From NCBI RefSeq assembly GCF_021654795.1, contig NZ_AP025344.1:5766501-5830500 (forward strand): DNA of 64,000 nt, read 5' to 3'. Under the pieces are notes generated by a model, which saw nothing but the letters and a program-made list of their open reading frames with translations, had not been told where the DNA came from and did not search any database. Source of the stretch: Paenibacillus dendritiformis. Its GTDB lineage: Bacteria; Bacillota; Bacilli; Paenibacillales; Paenibacillaceae. A program made the position numbers and the translations under genes. Below, piece by piece: positions 15,586-23,395 of this stretch. Each line of letters opens with the position of its first letter. Position 1 is the first letter of the stretch.

Positions 15586-15679
15586 CTCTTTGATGTCTGG
15601 ATGATAATTTATACTAGACTGAATTTTAAATCGCTAGGATACCCGCTTCCGTTCGTCTCTTGCCCTATTCAAAGAACAA

Positions 15680-16996
15680 TTAGCCCGCACCCTGTCCCAT
15701 AGTGCCCAAATCAACGAATTTGCTATAATTCTTGAGATAAAGCATTTCGAACATCCCGGTTCCCGTATTCCTGCCCTTGGCGACATTGATTTCGACAATG
15801 TTCTTTTTCTCGGTTTCCGCATCGTAATAGTCATCCCGGTATAGAAACATAATCTGATCTGCATCAAACTCGATCTGTCCGGATTCCCGAAGGTCGGACA
15901 TCATTGGCCGCTTATCCTGCCGCTGCTCAACGTTTCGGCTCAGCGAGCTAATGACGACAATGGGACAATCATTTTCGCGGGCAATCTGTTTTAACTGGCC
16001 GCTTATATACCCGACTTCTTCCGTCTTGTTGGCGAATCGCTTCCCGCCCTTAATCAATTGCAGATAGTCGATGTATATAATGATTCGACCGTGTTTCTTC
16101 TTGAAGGCCTGTACCTTTGCCCTGATATCTTGGATTGTCGCGCCTGGAGAGTCATCAATGTAAATCGGCAAAGTTGCGATCATGTCCCGTGACATTGTGT
16201 ATTTGCTCCAGTCGTAATCTTCAAGGAATCCCGTTCGTAATTTCATACCGTCGATATTCCCCTCTGCTGCAAGCACACGCTCCGATACAGGTAAGTCGGG
16301 CATTTCCAAGCTGATTATGCCAACCGCGTCCACCGTGCCCGATTTTGCAGCCTCCCTCGCATCGTTCAGCATAAACGCTGTTTTCCCGACCGATGGACGA
16401 GCCGCTATTATAATCAGGTCTTGGTTCTGGTACCCTCCTGTTAACTTATCAAGCACGGAACTGGCCGTTTTTACGCCCGTCAGCCCCTTTTTACTCTGCC
16501 GCTCAATCAGCATGTCTTCATGGTCCGTTAATATCTCCCCAATAGGCCGGAACGTCTTTTCAGGGGCGATTTCCTTCAGGAGAACAGATGCGCTCTCCTG
16601 AATCGTCGCTATTAACTGTTCGGCGTTCTCGGCTGCCTCACTCTCGTTTAGCAACTCCCGTAGAGTCTTAACAGCAGTCCGCCGAAGGCTGGCTTCCCTA
16701 ACTCGCTCGATGTAAAAATCAAATGTCCGAAGCGAAGGTACTGCCGCCCCTAACTTCATGAGATACGAGACGCCGCCAACGTCTGTAATCCGTTCTCCAA
16801 GATGCTGTACGATTGACATAGGTTCGATCGGCCATTCATTCTCCTGCATCTCAAGCATTGCCTCGTATAAGACTTGATGGCCGGCGCTATAGAAATCTTC
16901 GACCTTCAGCTTACACTCACTCAGCAGCTCCGCTTTTTTCAGGATGCTTCCTAACACAAATTGTTCAGCTTCATGGTTCACGATCCCGTTATTCAT
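15680..16996 (-). CDS. Replicative DNA helicase, DnaB family
   Basis: 438 residues. The N-terminal DnaB domain (residues 5 to 110) begins VNHEAEQFVLGSILKKAELL. The RecA-like core has Walker A ARPSVGKT (199-206), motif EMPDLPVSER, Walker B IYIDYLQL (307-314) and the VVISSLSR and DLRESGQIE motifs near 350-380. It would unwind the fork for phage replication. Its start overlaps the stop of the loader-like gene in an ATGA, so the two are made together. Length matches phage DnaB proteins (about 440). Confidence 0.95.
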   Translation of the reverse strand: MNNGIVNHEAEQFVLGSILKKAELLSECKLKVEDFYSAGHQVLYEAMLEMQENEWPIEPMSIVQHLGERITDVGGVSYLMKLGAAVPSLRTFDFYIERVREASLRRTAVKTLRELLNESEAAENAEQLIATIQESASVLLKEIAPEKTFRPIGEILTDHEDMLIERQSKKGLTGVKTASSVLDKLTGGYQNQDLIIIAARPSVGKTAFMLNDAREAAKSGTVDAVGIISLEMPDLPVSERVLAAEGNIDGMKLRTGFLEDYDWSKYTMSRDMIATLPIYIDDSPGATIQDIRAKVQAFKKKHGRIIIYIDYLQLIKGGKRFANKTEEVGYISGQLKQIARENDCPIVVISSLSRNVEQRQDKRPMMSDLRESGQIEFDADQIMFLYRDDYYDAETEKKNIVEINVAKGRNTGTGMFEMLYLKNYSKFVDLGTMGQGAG

Positions 16997-17295
16997 TCAT
17001 GCTGCCTCCCTGCCGGTAATGATGCTTGATTCCCCCATTGAGTCATTAGCGCCACCCGCTCCGCCGTCTCCCGTTTCTTCCTTTCGGCATCGGATTTACA
17101 ACCCTGGACAATCTCCGCAATAGTGGGCGCATACTTGCTTGTCTGTATGTGTTTATTCAGGGCTTGAACCGCATCTTTGAAATCAACGCTTCGTAACATG
17201 ATCGTCCATAGCTCTACATACTCATCCGTCAACTCCACCATCGGGTAAGCCGTAGAAATCAGTGATAGGAGTCTTATCGTTTGTTCTTCGGTCAT
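16993..17295 (-). CDS. Helicase loader, SPP1 G39P-like
   Basis: 100 residues starting MTEEQTIRLLSLISTAYPMV after a GGAGGTG site. The segment W-x-x-M-L-R-x-V-D-F-x-x-A-x-x-A-L-x-x-H-(I)-x-x-x-K-(Y)-A-P-T-I-A-E-I is the signature of the G39P N-terminal domain, which binds and loads the phage helicase. It overlaps the end of the initiator-like gene by 74 bases and the helicase start by four. Together the three make a replication cassette of the SPP1 kind. Confidence 0.8.
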   Translation of the reverse strand: MTEEQTIRLLSLISTAYPMVELTDEYVELWTIMLRSVDFKDAVQALNKHIQTSKYAPTIAEIVQGCKSDAERKKRETAERVALMTQWGNQASLPAGRQHE

Positions 17296-18196
17296 TTTGC
17301 ACCTCCGCCATTTTGCGTTGTAAAAGTTCCTTGTTCGCCCCCACCCTGCTTACTGCTGGTTTGGTCTTAACTTGCATCTTCATCGCTAATTCCGTGTATT
17401 TTGCCCTGAGCTTTTTAGGGCTCAAGATATTGGGGGACCAAAACGTATCTGCAGTACACCAGTCAATGACCGCATGCAACTCCTTCGGATCACGTTTATC
17501 CAGTTCCATGATTTTACGAAACTCATCGGCCCAATTTTGAAAGTTCGGTTCTTTGACCAAATGGGCAACTTTGTTTGCTTCGGCATGCTCCATGATTTTG
17601 TCATGAAAATACCGTGCCATCTTCATGTAGCGATCATCCTCGTCATACCGTTGACGAGTAAGGTTTTTAATTACTTTACTTTCCTTTACTTTACTTTGTG
17701 GTGTTTCCGTATCACTTGATTCGCATTTACTTGGGTTAATGTATACATTTACTTCTTTTCCGTCAGAATTAACCACTTTTATAGGCCTATTGACCTGGGT
17801 CTGTGCTACCACTGGATCTATCAGCAAATACCCCTCTATAAACGTGATGAATTTACGTCTTTTTGCAGCTTCCAGATAGCGCTTTTGGAAGCCTGCAGAG
17901 GTTAGAATTTGATGGGATTCTAACAACCCTTTATGAAAGAATCCCCATTCAGCACATTCATTAACGACACCACTAACTATATTAATGTCAACATTAATCC
18001 CAAAAGAGAATGCATATTGTTCTCGAACACCCCATAAATAGTAGTATCCGTTCTTATAAATCTCGGACATTAACCGAACGATAATTCCTAGCCCTTCCAT
18101 TCCAAATTTACCGAGCGGCACAGTCAATTTGTCATCTTGATAGAAGTCTACATCGAGCGGAAAGTAATCAAGCCCTTCCTTTGTTGGCCGCGCCAT
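17222..18196 (-). CDS. Phage replication initiation protein (DUF4373 / Lin1244-like)
   Basis: 324 residues starting MARPTKEGLDYFPLDVDFYQ. The N-terminal 100 residues (DKLTVPLGKFGMEGLGIIVRL, GYYYLWGVREQYAFS) are a winged-helix-like domain of the DUF4373 type found in phage initiators. A linker of polar residues (150 to 195) precedes a C-terminal helical domain with FRKIMELDKRDPKELHAVID and FWSPNILSPKKLRAKYTEL, as in DnaD/replication proteins. It would bind the origin and recruit the loader and helicase encoded next. No origin repeats were identified with confidence. Confidence 0.75.
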   Translation of the reverse strand: MARPTKEGLDYFPLDVDFYQDDKLTVPLGKFGMEGLGIIVRLMSEIYKNGYYYLWGVREQYAFSFGINVDINIVSGVVNECAEWGFFHKGLLESHQILTSAGFQKRYLEAAKRRKFITFIEGYLLIDPVVAQTQVNRPIKVVNSDGKEVNVYINPSKCESSDTETPQSKVKESKVIKNLTRQRYDEDDRYMKMARYFHDKIMEHAEANKVAHLVKEPNFQNWADEFRKIMELDKRDPKELHAVIDWCTADTFWSPNILSPKKLRAKYTELAMKMQVKTKPAVSRVGANKELLQRKMAEVQNDRRTNDKTPITDFYGLPDGGVDG

Positions 18197-18210
18197 GTCC
18201 TGCCACCTGC

Positions 18211-18741
18211 CTATTTCGAATTAATTAATGCAAGCAATTTATCAATAAATGTTTGCTCTTGGTCTATTAATGTGTGCTCAAACTTCATAAACCTATAGAT
18301 AGTTGTTCCTGTAACTTCTTTGTCGTCAGTGTCTATGTCCTCCATTTCCTGCATGAAGGCGCATAATTCATTTGACCGATCCTCTAATTTGCTCCATCTA
18401 TTTTGTAAAACCTTGCGTAATTGCTCTTCCTTCAAGTTGCCCCCCCCTCCTCCAAAGGCAGCGTCAAATAAACGCTCCATTGCGCTCTCGTCCTTATCCA
18501 GAATGCGGTACATGATCTGGGCATAGAAGTCATAACGTTCCTCTTTATCAACGCCTTTGGCCTGTAGGGCGGCACACAAGGCATGTATAAGAGCCTGGCG
18601 ATCGCCTTTCAGTGAATACGCTCGCCAATTGAATCCAAGGTGATGATACTTGCCTTGGAACTCTGCTGTATCCCGCTTCGGATATGGGGCCATGAAGTAG
18701 AGAAGCTCGAATGTATCCGCTCGCTCCAGCTGCGCTGTCAT
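18211..18741 (-). CDS. Hypothetical phage protein
   Basis: 176 residues starting MTAQLERADTFELLYFMAPY, with GGGGGAG upstream. It is helical, with a glycine run (AAFGGGGGNLKEEQ) in the middle and an acidic segment (DIDTDDKEVTG) near 140. It lies just upstream of the replication cassette. No family recognised. Confidence 0.6.
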   Translation of the reverse strand: MTAQLERADTFELLYFMAPYPKRDTAEFQGKYHHLGFNWRAYSLKGDRQALIHALCAALQAKGVDKEERYDFYAQIMYRILDKDESAMERLFDAAFGGGGGNLKEEQLRKVLQNRWSKLEDRSNELCAFMQEMEDIDTDDKEVTGTTIYRFMKFEHTLIDQEQTFIDKLLALINSK

Positions 18742-19097
18742 TTCGAAGCTCCCCCTTCAACGGCAGTCGAGAGAAGCGCTGCTTCCTGAGATTTCATGAT
18801 TTGCCTTAGGTGGAAATATCCTTTCACGAAGCCTTTTACGAATACCAATTCATGCTCCAAGCCGGCTAAATCGTTCAGCTTATCCTCCAAATCGAACAGT
18901 TGCATTTTAAGGTCTTGGTCCGCAGATTTCATAAGGTTGTCAAAAGCTTGATATGCTTCATCTTTTGCTTGCACCACATGCGGCGATTTTAACGGATCAG
19001 CCTCTTGCGTTTTTTTATCTTCCATGAACCTTTTCAATGCAATTTCCCTTACCAACATTTCAGTTTCAAAATCGACATTTGCCGAATTATTCCCCAT
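18738..19097 (-). CDS. Hypothetical phage protein
   Basis: 119 residues from the ATG of MGNNSANVDFETEMLVREIA, chosen because GGGAG lies about 10 bases upstream; an earlier start at 19253 would run through the inverted repeat at 19123-19167. The chain is mainly helical and charged (FDLEDKLNDLAGLEHELVFV). Its stop overlaps the next start. It could be a coiled-coil partner of the neighbouring protein; no family recognised. Confidence 0.55.
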   Translation of the reverse strand: MGNNSANVDFETEMLVREIALKRFMEDKKTQEADPLKSPHVVQAKDEAYQAFDNLMKSADQDLKMQLFDLEDKLNDLAGLEHELVFVKGFVKGYFHLRQIMKSQEAALLSTAVEGGASK

Positions 19098-19122
19098 TAT
19101 CGACACTCTCCCGTATGGGTTC

Positions 19123-19167
19123 CCCTTGCGCAACATGAAATGATTATGTATAATGTTGCGCAAAGGG
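19123..19167. promoter_or_regulatory. Inverted repeat TTGCGCAACAT, operator-like
   Basis: TTGCGCAACAT (19126-36) and its complement ATGTTGCGCAA (19153-63) are separated by 16 A+T-rich bases; CCC/GGG extends the stem with one bulge. Each arm contains the palindrome TTGCGCAA. It lies between an HTH gene and the next gene, so it may be that regulator's operator. Confidence 0.45.
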
Positions 19168-19191
19168 ATACCTTGAATTTGTGTTTTCGCC

Positions 19192-19428
19192 TTAACGTCC
19201 GGCCAAAGACATGTTAAGGTGATTTTTATTTTCCACGCTTGGTGTAACGCCAAAGTACAGATGATTAACAGATAACCGATAAAGTCCGCTGAACACTACC
19301 ATTAACTGATGTGGCATTCTCCGGCTGTCTTCCTCGTACCTCTTGATCCGCTTTACAGACACGCCCGTTCTTTCCGATACCTCTTCATATGACATACACA
19401 TATTTTCTCGTGCATCCCGCAGCGTAAG
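19192..19428 (-). CDS. Helix-turn-helix (Xre/Cro-like) protein with no standard start
   Basis: The frame reads LRDARENMCMSYEEVSERTG and then VSVKRIKRYEEDSRRMP, a Cro/CI-type helix-turn-helix, followed by HQLMVVFSGLYRLSVNHLYFG. Similarity to the family begins before the first ATG (19401). The only plausible upstream start is a CTG at about 19428, which has AGAGAGG ten bases before it. Further upstream in the same frame is a TAG at 19453-19455 that ends a 34-residue reading frame. The gene may use CTG, start at the internal ATG with a clipped domain, or be the 3' part of a longer gene broken by an amber codon. Confidence 0.5.
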   Translation of the reverse strand, partial: LTLRDARENMCMSYEEVSERTGVSVKRIKRYEEDSRRMPHQLMVVFSGLYRLSVNHLYFGVTPSVENKNHLNMSLAGR

Positions 19429-19452
19429 CTTGCCTCTCTGCGCTTTATTAAC

Positions 19453-19557
19453 CTATTGACTTACTTCGTCCTCCAGCTCTGCAATATCCCTGTCTATCGT
19501 CTCTGGAGAAGTCCCAAGCGCCTCCATGTCCTTTATGATCTCATCAATGGTCCGCAT
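19453..19557 (-). CDS. Small acidic phage protein, in frame with the HTH downstream
   Basis: 34 residues: MRTIDEIIKDMEALGTSPET and IDRDIAELEDEVSQ. A GGGGAGGAAG site precedes the ATG at 19557. It is one amphipathic helix pair, and its TAG stop lies in the same frame as the HTH gene that follows 24 bases later. It is either an independent small protein or the N-terminus of an amber-interrupted gene. Confidence 0.45.
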   Translation of the reverse strand: MRTIDEIIKDMEALGTSPETIDRDIAELEDEVSQ

Positions 19558-19604
19558 CGTTTTCTTCCTCCCCCTATCGTTTAAAGAGATTCGTTAATGT
19601 CTCG

Positions 19605-20021
19605 TCATTCCATCTCTTCTGGCCGACTAAGGGTAAAGTAAATATTCCCGTCATTGTCTCTATTGTCGCAAAATTTATCAAATTCCCATCCGTCATGCAT
19701 GAGATCTGCCAACGTTTTAAATCTTTCCGCGACATTCTGGCGTATATCAATAGCAAAATTCATGTACTCTTCTTCCGGGCAGATATGATTACGAAAGTCC
19801 TTGTTTGCCTCTCCCAGAACATCAGCAAGATGCAACAGGTTTTCAGCTCTTTCTTTAAAGTCGGCAGAGTTGATTGTCTCACCATTTTTCGAAGCAATTA
19901 TTGCCTGTTCGGCAGCTTTTTCGCTTTCTTTTCTGATCCCTTCAGTTGCATCCAACAAATCCTCAAAGCATAGTCCTCTTACAAGTTCAATCAACGCGCG
20001 TTCTTGTTTAGTCAATTCCAT
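19605..20021 (-). CDS. Hypothetical phage protein
   Basis: 138 residues starting MELTKQERALIELVRGLCFE, with AAAAGGAG well placed before the ATG. It is a helical, acidic protein ending in a short beta part (CDNRDNDGNIYFTLSRPEE). It lies in the early operon downstream of the antirepressors. No family recognised. Confidence 0.6.
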   Translation of the reverse strand: MELTKQERALIELVRGLCFEDLLDATEGIRKESEKAAEQAIIASKNGETINSADFKERAENLLHLADVLGEANKDFRNHICPEEEYMNFAIDIRQNVAERFKTLADLMHDGWEFDKFCDNRDNDGNIYFTLSRPEEME

Positions 20022-20037
20022 GGTTTCATTTCTCCTT

Positions 20038-20145
20038 TTATTGCGCAGCTACTTGCTGCTTATTTTTTCGAATGTTCCGAACGATAATTGCATGCTGCAT
20101 TGGGCTACGGTTGAACCAAAGGCGGGCCAACTCATGTAAAGTCAT
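20038..20145 (-). CDS. Small basic phage protein
   Basis: 35 residues: MTLHELARLWFNRSPMQHAI and IVRNIRKNKQQVAAQ. The ATG overlaps the upstream stop (ATGA), and its end leads into the ribosome site of the next gene, so it is likely translated by coupling. Function unknown. Confidence 0.5.
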   Translation of the reverse strand: MTLHELARLWFNRSPMQHAIIVRNIRKNKQQVAAQ

Positions 20146-20684
20146 GACTGCTCACCGTCAATATAACCTACTGTCAACACCTGCTCGCCGCCGCCCAAGA
20201 CTTTTACGTTCTTAACGACTCTACCTTCCTCGATCAGTTGTTTCATGTAGTCTAGTTCTTCATAAAAATTCGGTGATAATACGTTCAACTCGATTACTTT
20301 ATCTTCAAATTCTCCACATGTATCATCGTAATTCTTCGCTAGATCAATGCCTTCTTGAGGCAATCCTGTACTGTCGAACCACGCAGCATAATTGTCACTC
20401 ATGATAGCGATTAGGATCTGACAGTCCGTGACTTTTTTTGCGAACGAGTGTGAAGCAAGGTCAAATGAAAATTCACATCCGTCAAGATGAATCACTACCG
20501 TATCCCCTTCATTCTCACCTTGAATGTACTCTGTAGTTACATTTGCTTGTGCAATTCCGATAAAAGGCTGGCTGTGGTTGTCCAAATTCAATTCCAGACT
20601 GCATTTTGCATTGTACTTCTTCATCACCTCAAACAAGTGCATAATTTCTCCGGCATTTGATTCTTCCAATTGGATATTTGACAT
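20142..20684 (-). CDS. Hypothetical phage protein
   Basis: 180 residues from the ATG of MSNIQLEESNAGEIMHLFEV, which has AAAGGGG seven bases upstream; the longer frame from 20795 overlaps the antirepressor gene and is not used. It looks like an alpha-beta protein with alternating strands (AKCSLELNLDNHSQPFIGIA, DTVVIHLDGCEFSFDLA). No family recognised. Confidence 0.6.
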   Translation of the reverse strand: MSNIQLEESNAGEIMHLFEVMKKYNAKCSLELNLDNHSQPFIGIAQANVTTEYIQGENEGDTVVIHLDGCEFSFDLASHSFAKKVTDCQILIAIMSDNYAAWFDSTGLPQEGIDLAKNYDDTCGEFEDKVIELNVLSPNFYEELDYMKQLIEEGRVVKNVKVLGGGEQVLTVGYIDGEQS

Positions 20685-20721
20685 GTGAAAACCCCTTTTC
20701 CATTTATTTATAGGATGGTAA

Positions 20722-21552
20722 TCAAAACAATGTTTGCCCATTTGTTTCCTCAATTTTTCGCAAAAGATTATTTGAAGGAGTCCACAAAGGAACATATTTT
20801 AATCCTCGTTCAAAGTCCTTTAGGTAGGTGTTGCTATAGGAGTTTACTTTGAAGTACTCCTTATAATCGTTCCATAGAGCCGTATACACTTCGCTTCTCA
20901 GACTTCTATCACGGTATGCGTTTGACTTCTTGCCGCCTATGATGTTTACGACTCTAGCGTTTCCAGCCTTCTTTAACTCTTGTTGTTTCGCATAATCAAT
21001 GGTGGTCTTGTTCTCCAAATTATCAACGCGAGCATCTAGCTTTTGAATCTTTACATCTTGAATAAAAATGGCTTGCAGCTCAGGGCTTAGATTCTCCGGT
21101 CTAAATACATCCGGCAAGAAGGCTTCAGCAAGCACATCCTTAGCACGTAGTTGGTATTCGATTAAACGCCGTGCAACTTCTGGTTGTCGTTCCTGTATGT
21201 TAGGAGTGATTGAAATCTTAGCAAGCCATAAAGGAAGGAAATCAAGTTCAATGACTAATACTTCCTGTAATCCGCCATTGGTAGGGAGCGTCATATTTGA
21301 CGCGCCTTGATTCAGCACGACATCAGATTGTATTTTTTTGACTTGAGTATCGGAATGATTCTTATCAAACCCGATTCCACGACAGACCCATTTAACCCCT
21401 ATATATACCTTTCCATCATTTGCTCTAACTCCCAAAATCTCAGCCCCGTGAAACGGAACCATCTTTTGTTCTACCGGGTAGATACTGCTTGCTTCTTTCT
21501 CCTGCTTGTCCATCCAGTTGTTCATGGACTCATTGAATTGATCCTTGTTCAA
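20722..21552 (-). CDS. Phage antirepressor, P22_AR_N plus ORF6C domains
   Basis: 276 residues. Residues about 25 to 130 (VPFHGAEILGVRANDGKVYI, GVKWVCRGIGFDKNHSDTQ, VIELDFLPLWLAKISITPNI) match the P22 antirepressor N-terminal domain. The C-terminal 110 residues (LDARVDNLENKTTIDYAKQQ, then a YRDRSLRSEVYTALWNDYKEY stretch) fit ORF6C. Such proteins inactivate or bypass the repressor and favour the lytic cycle. The start overlaps the preceding stop in an ATGA. With Rha and the short BRO-like protein it is one of three antirepressor-type genes here. Confidence 0.88.
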   Translation of the reverse strand: MNKDQFNESMNNWMDKQEKEASSIYPVEQKMVPFHGAEILGVRANDGKVYIGVKWVCRGIGFDKNHSDTQVKKIQSDVVLNQGASNMTLPTNGGLQEVLVIELDFLPLWLAKISITPNIQERQPEVARRLIEYQLRAKDVLAEAFLPDVFRPENLSPELQAIFIQDVKIQKLDARVDNLENKTTIDYAKQQELKKAGNARVVNIIGGKKSNAYRDRSLRSEVYTALWNDYKEYFKVNSYSNTYLKDFERGLKYVPLWTPSNNLLRKIEETNGQTLF

Positions 21553-21770
21553 TTTGCTCTCCCCTTTCTACGGTATAACTCTTTCGCAACTTCCTGCGAA
21601 AAGCCTAAGCTTTGCAAATGAGATTTAACTGTATTCCATCGTACATACTCAGTGCCTTTTGAGTTATCTGTGAACCCCAGCCCACGAGCCACATCTTCTA
21701 AGTTCAATTTGGCAGTGCCGTTTTCATCAATATATCCTCTTACACCAAGCACAGTAATTATTTTGTTCAT
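21549..21770 (-). CDS. Short BRO/antirepressor-type protein, C-terminus missing
   Basis: 73 residues from the ATG of MNKIITVLGVRGYIDENGTA, with AAAGGAGAG upstream. The segment LNLEDVARGLGFTDNSKGTE and VRWNTVKSHLQSLGFSQEVA matches the N-terminal domain of phage antirepressors that normally continue with a P-E-N-(V/I)-F-Y-R-L core. Here the match ends and the chain stops after 12 unrelated residues. It is probably a truncated relic or a short dominant-negative form. The stop overlaps the next antirepressor. Confidence 0.7.
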   Translation of the reverse strand: MNKIITVLGVRGYIDENGTAKLNLEDVARGLGFTDNSKGTEYVRWNTVKSHLQSLGFSQEVAKELYRRKGRAN

Positions 21771-21933
21771 GTCCTCTCTCCTTTCCGTGGTATCCTCAAA
21801 GTTGATGACACTGAAGATGATGGTCTGCCCAAGTTTGGACACACCCCGTTCATACCCACTTGTGGGCACGGTAATTTACCGCCCCCTTGCCATTACCGCT
21901 ATCCGTCAGAAGGATAGCAGTTCTGTGTTCAAC

Positions 21934-22182
21934 TCAATTTTGAGACGCCGCCTCATTTTTCGATCTCATGTATCTTTGAGGTGGTACAAAATGAGAGACC
22001 CCTCCAGCTCTTCGCTTTTCGGCCTTTATCTGCTTGAGAATGCATGAAACCCTATTGCATACCAAAGCGGGGCCGACTTCCCATGCATCCTGACCGAAAA
22101 CAATAGCTCTACCGCACGCCGGGCAAAAGTCGATTATTTCTTTTACGACAGGCGTATCCTGTACATCTGGCAACTGCATCAT
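21934..22182 (-). CDS. Small zinc-ribbon protein, copy A
   Basis: 82 residues starting MMQLPDVQDTPVVKEIIDFC. CPAC and a later VCNRVSC make a zinc-ribbon-like set, followed by a basic helix (ILKQIKAEKRRAGG). A near-identical copy lies at 23396-23647, with only three differences in the first 79 residues. GGAGGAC precedes the ATG. Function unknown; the basic region could bind nucleic acid. Confidence 0.75.
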   Translation of the reverse strand: MMQLPDVQDTPVVKEIIDFCPACGRAIVFGQDAWEVGPALVCNRVSCILKQIKAEKRRAGGVSHFVPPQRYMRSKNEAASQN

Positions 22183-22261
22183 TTCTATAGTCCTCCTATA
22201 TCAAATTAATTTAGTCATTAGCTTCCCGGGGTGTCGGTTGAGGCTACACCCTTTCTACTAG

Positions 22262-22585
22262 TCACCCAACGCCAGCCCGCATAGGCTTGCCATTAAGCTC
22301 CTGAAAATGCTTGTCCAAGAATGCCCTCATTCCTGCAGCCCTGAACATCCAGCGGCCGTTGTCGCAACCGTTCGAGATTAACTTCATCTCTGCCTTGAAT
22401 CGCGGGTTAAGCAGAATGTTATCAATCAGCCAATCCCGCTTACGGCATGTTTCGGCTTCAAGCCGCTTCAAATCCCACCAGGTGCCTGCGCCAGTTTCTT
22501 CAACCAAGCGCTTGACCTCTTCTTTAGCAAGTCGCTGAACAAATTCTTGGTCTACGATTACTTTGAATAAAGGGGACGAGTTCAA
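22262..22585 (-). CDS. DUF771-family phage protein, copy A
   Basis: 107 residues from a TTG start (LNSSPLFKVIVDQEFVQRLA), preferred because copy B plainly starts with TTG at the same place and AAGGAGG lies upstream. The motif T-W-W-D-L-K-R-L-E, then R-x-W-L-(I)-D-N-I-L-L-N-P-R-F, is the DUF771 signature. The family is common next to repressor genes in Gram-positive phages; its function is unknown, perhaps DNA binding. Confidence 0.8.
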   Translation of the reverse strand: MNSSPLFKVIVDQEFVQRLAKEEVKRLVEETGAGTWWDLKRLEAETCRKRDWLIDNILLNPRFKAEMKLISNGCDNGRWMFRAAGMRAFLDKHFQELNGKPMRAGVG

Positions 22586-22601
22586 ATAGCCCACCTCCTT
22601 G

Positions 22602-23306
22602 CTACGCGATCCGCTTCAGTCTCGAACGTTCAAAATACTGAGTCAGCGTCCGCTTCCTATCATCGAACTCTAGCCCGGCCACCAACAATCCAATGTCCAC
22701 ACGCTGCAGCATTTCTACAGCCTGGATCTGTTCAGTTTTCAGGTAAGGTCGAATTGACTGGCCCTTAGCTATTCCGTTGGCTTCTCGGAATTTCTTAGCG
22801 CTGACCCCAAGCACGATCCGATTAATCATGTCGCTTTCGTTGCTGAAATGGTAATGCATTGGCACTTCCTTTGAATCCATAATCGCTTGTGTAAATGCCG
22901 GGTGTTCGAGTCTGGCGTTATTAAGAGATTGAATAAATTGCTCCATAGCTTCGAAGCGGTTTAACAGGCCGATTTTAACGACAGTAGCCTTTTCACCAGT
23001 AAAGCCCATGACAATAAGCATAGATCCCTTTCTTGTCATTAAAACTTCCCTATTTCGCTTTCCTGAAGCATCCTTATACTTGCCCTCAAAAAAATTCTCT
23101 GAGTAAAATTGTTCTATTGTCTGTCCAGCAAGCAAAATCATCAGTTCTTTACTCAGTCCAATTTTGGATTGAGCTATTTCATCGATAGAACGAAGGACGT
23201 GGCTGTGTTGCCTGTCAAACTCATTAGCTACTTGACGGCTGCTGTATAGCGCTTTTCCATTCATCTCATACAACATGCATTCCGTATTAAGGATAAGTTT
23301 GCTCAT
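22602..23306 (-). CDS. Rha family phage regulatory protein
   Basis: 234 residues. Residues 8 to 110 (LYEMNGKALYSSRQVANEFD, RQHSHVLRSIDEIAQSK, NREVLMTRKGSMLIVMGFTG) match the Rha N-terminal domain, which is related to antirepressor folds and interferes with lambdoid growth in some hosts. The C-terminal 100 residues are a separate helical domain (FSNESDMINRIVLGVSAKKF). It lies between the two copies of the DUF771 cassette, so it may have arrived or been bounded by their duplication. Confidence 0.85.
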   Translation of the reverse strand: MSKLILNTECMLYEMNGKALYSSRQVANEFDRQHSHVLRSIDEIAQSKIGLSKELMILLAGQTIEQFYSENFFEGKYKDASGKRNREVLMTRKGSMLIVMGFTGEKATVVKIGLLNRFEAMEQFIQSLNNARLEHPAFTQAIMDSKEVPMHYHFSNESDMINRIVLGVSAKKFREANGIAKGQSIRPYLKTEQIQAVEMLQRVDIGLLVAGLEFDDRKRTLTQYFERSRLKRIA

Positions 23307-23395
23307 ATCTTCTCTCCCTTCGGTTTAGTCTGCGGTCGATTAGATCGACAGCGAATTGCTCGCACTGAGTTTTCAGGTTCTTGGGTTAGTTAAAA

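Larger units (their letters stand above)
21934..22594 (-). repeat. Duplicated cassette, copy A (DUF771 plus zinc protein)
   Basis: This segment repeats 23396-23998 in direct orientation. The DUF771 proteins differ at 7 of about 99 aligned residues and the zinc proteins at 3 of 79; nucleotide identity is also high, for instance the 3' end of the zinc gene shows two mismatches in about 95 bases. The two copies flank rha. Confidence 0.9.

Noticed and set aside
15517-15640. Minus-strand frame with NYHPDIKEALRGRRARMRTR
   Set aside because: No start codon with a ribosome site follows the upstream in-frame stop; it also contains the perfect hairpin at 15566-15585.
23310-23384. Minus-strand coding-like stretch LKTQCEQFAVDLIDRRLNRRE
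   Set aside because: It has no start codon except a possible CTG and overlaps the rha start; it may be a remnant, but cannot be supported as a gene.
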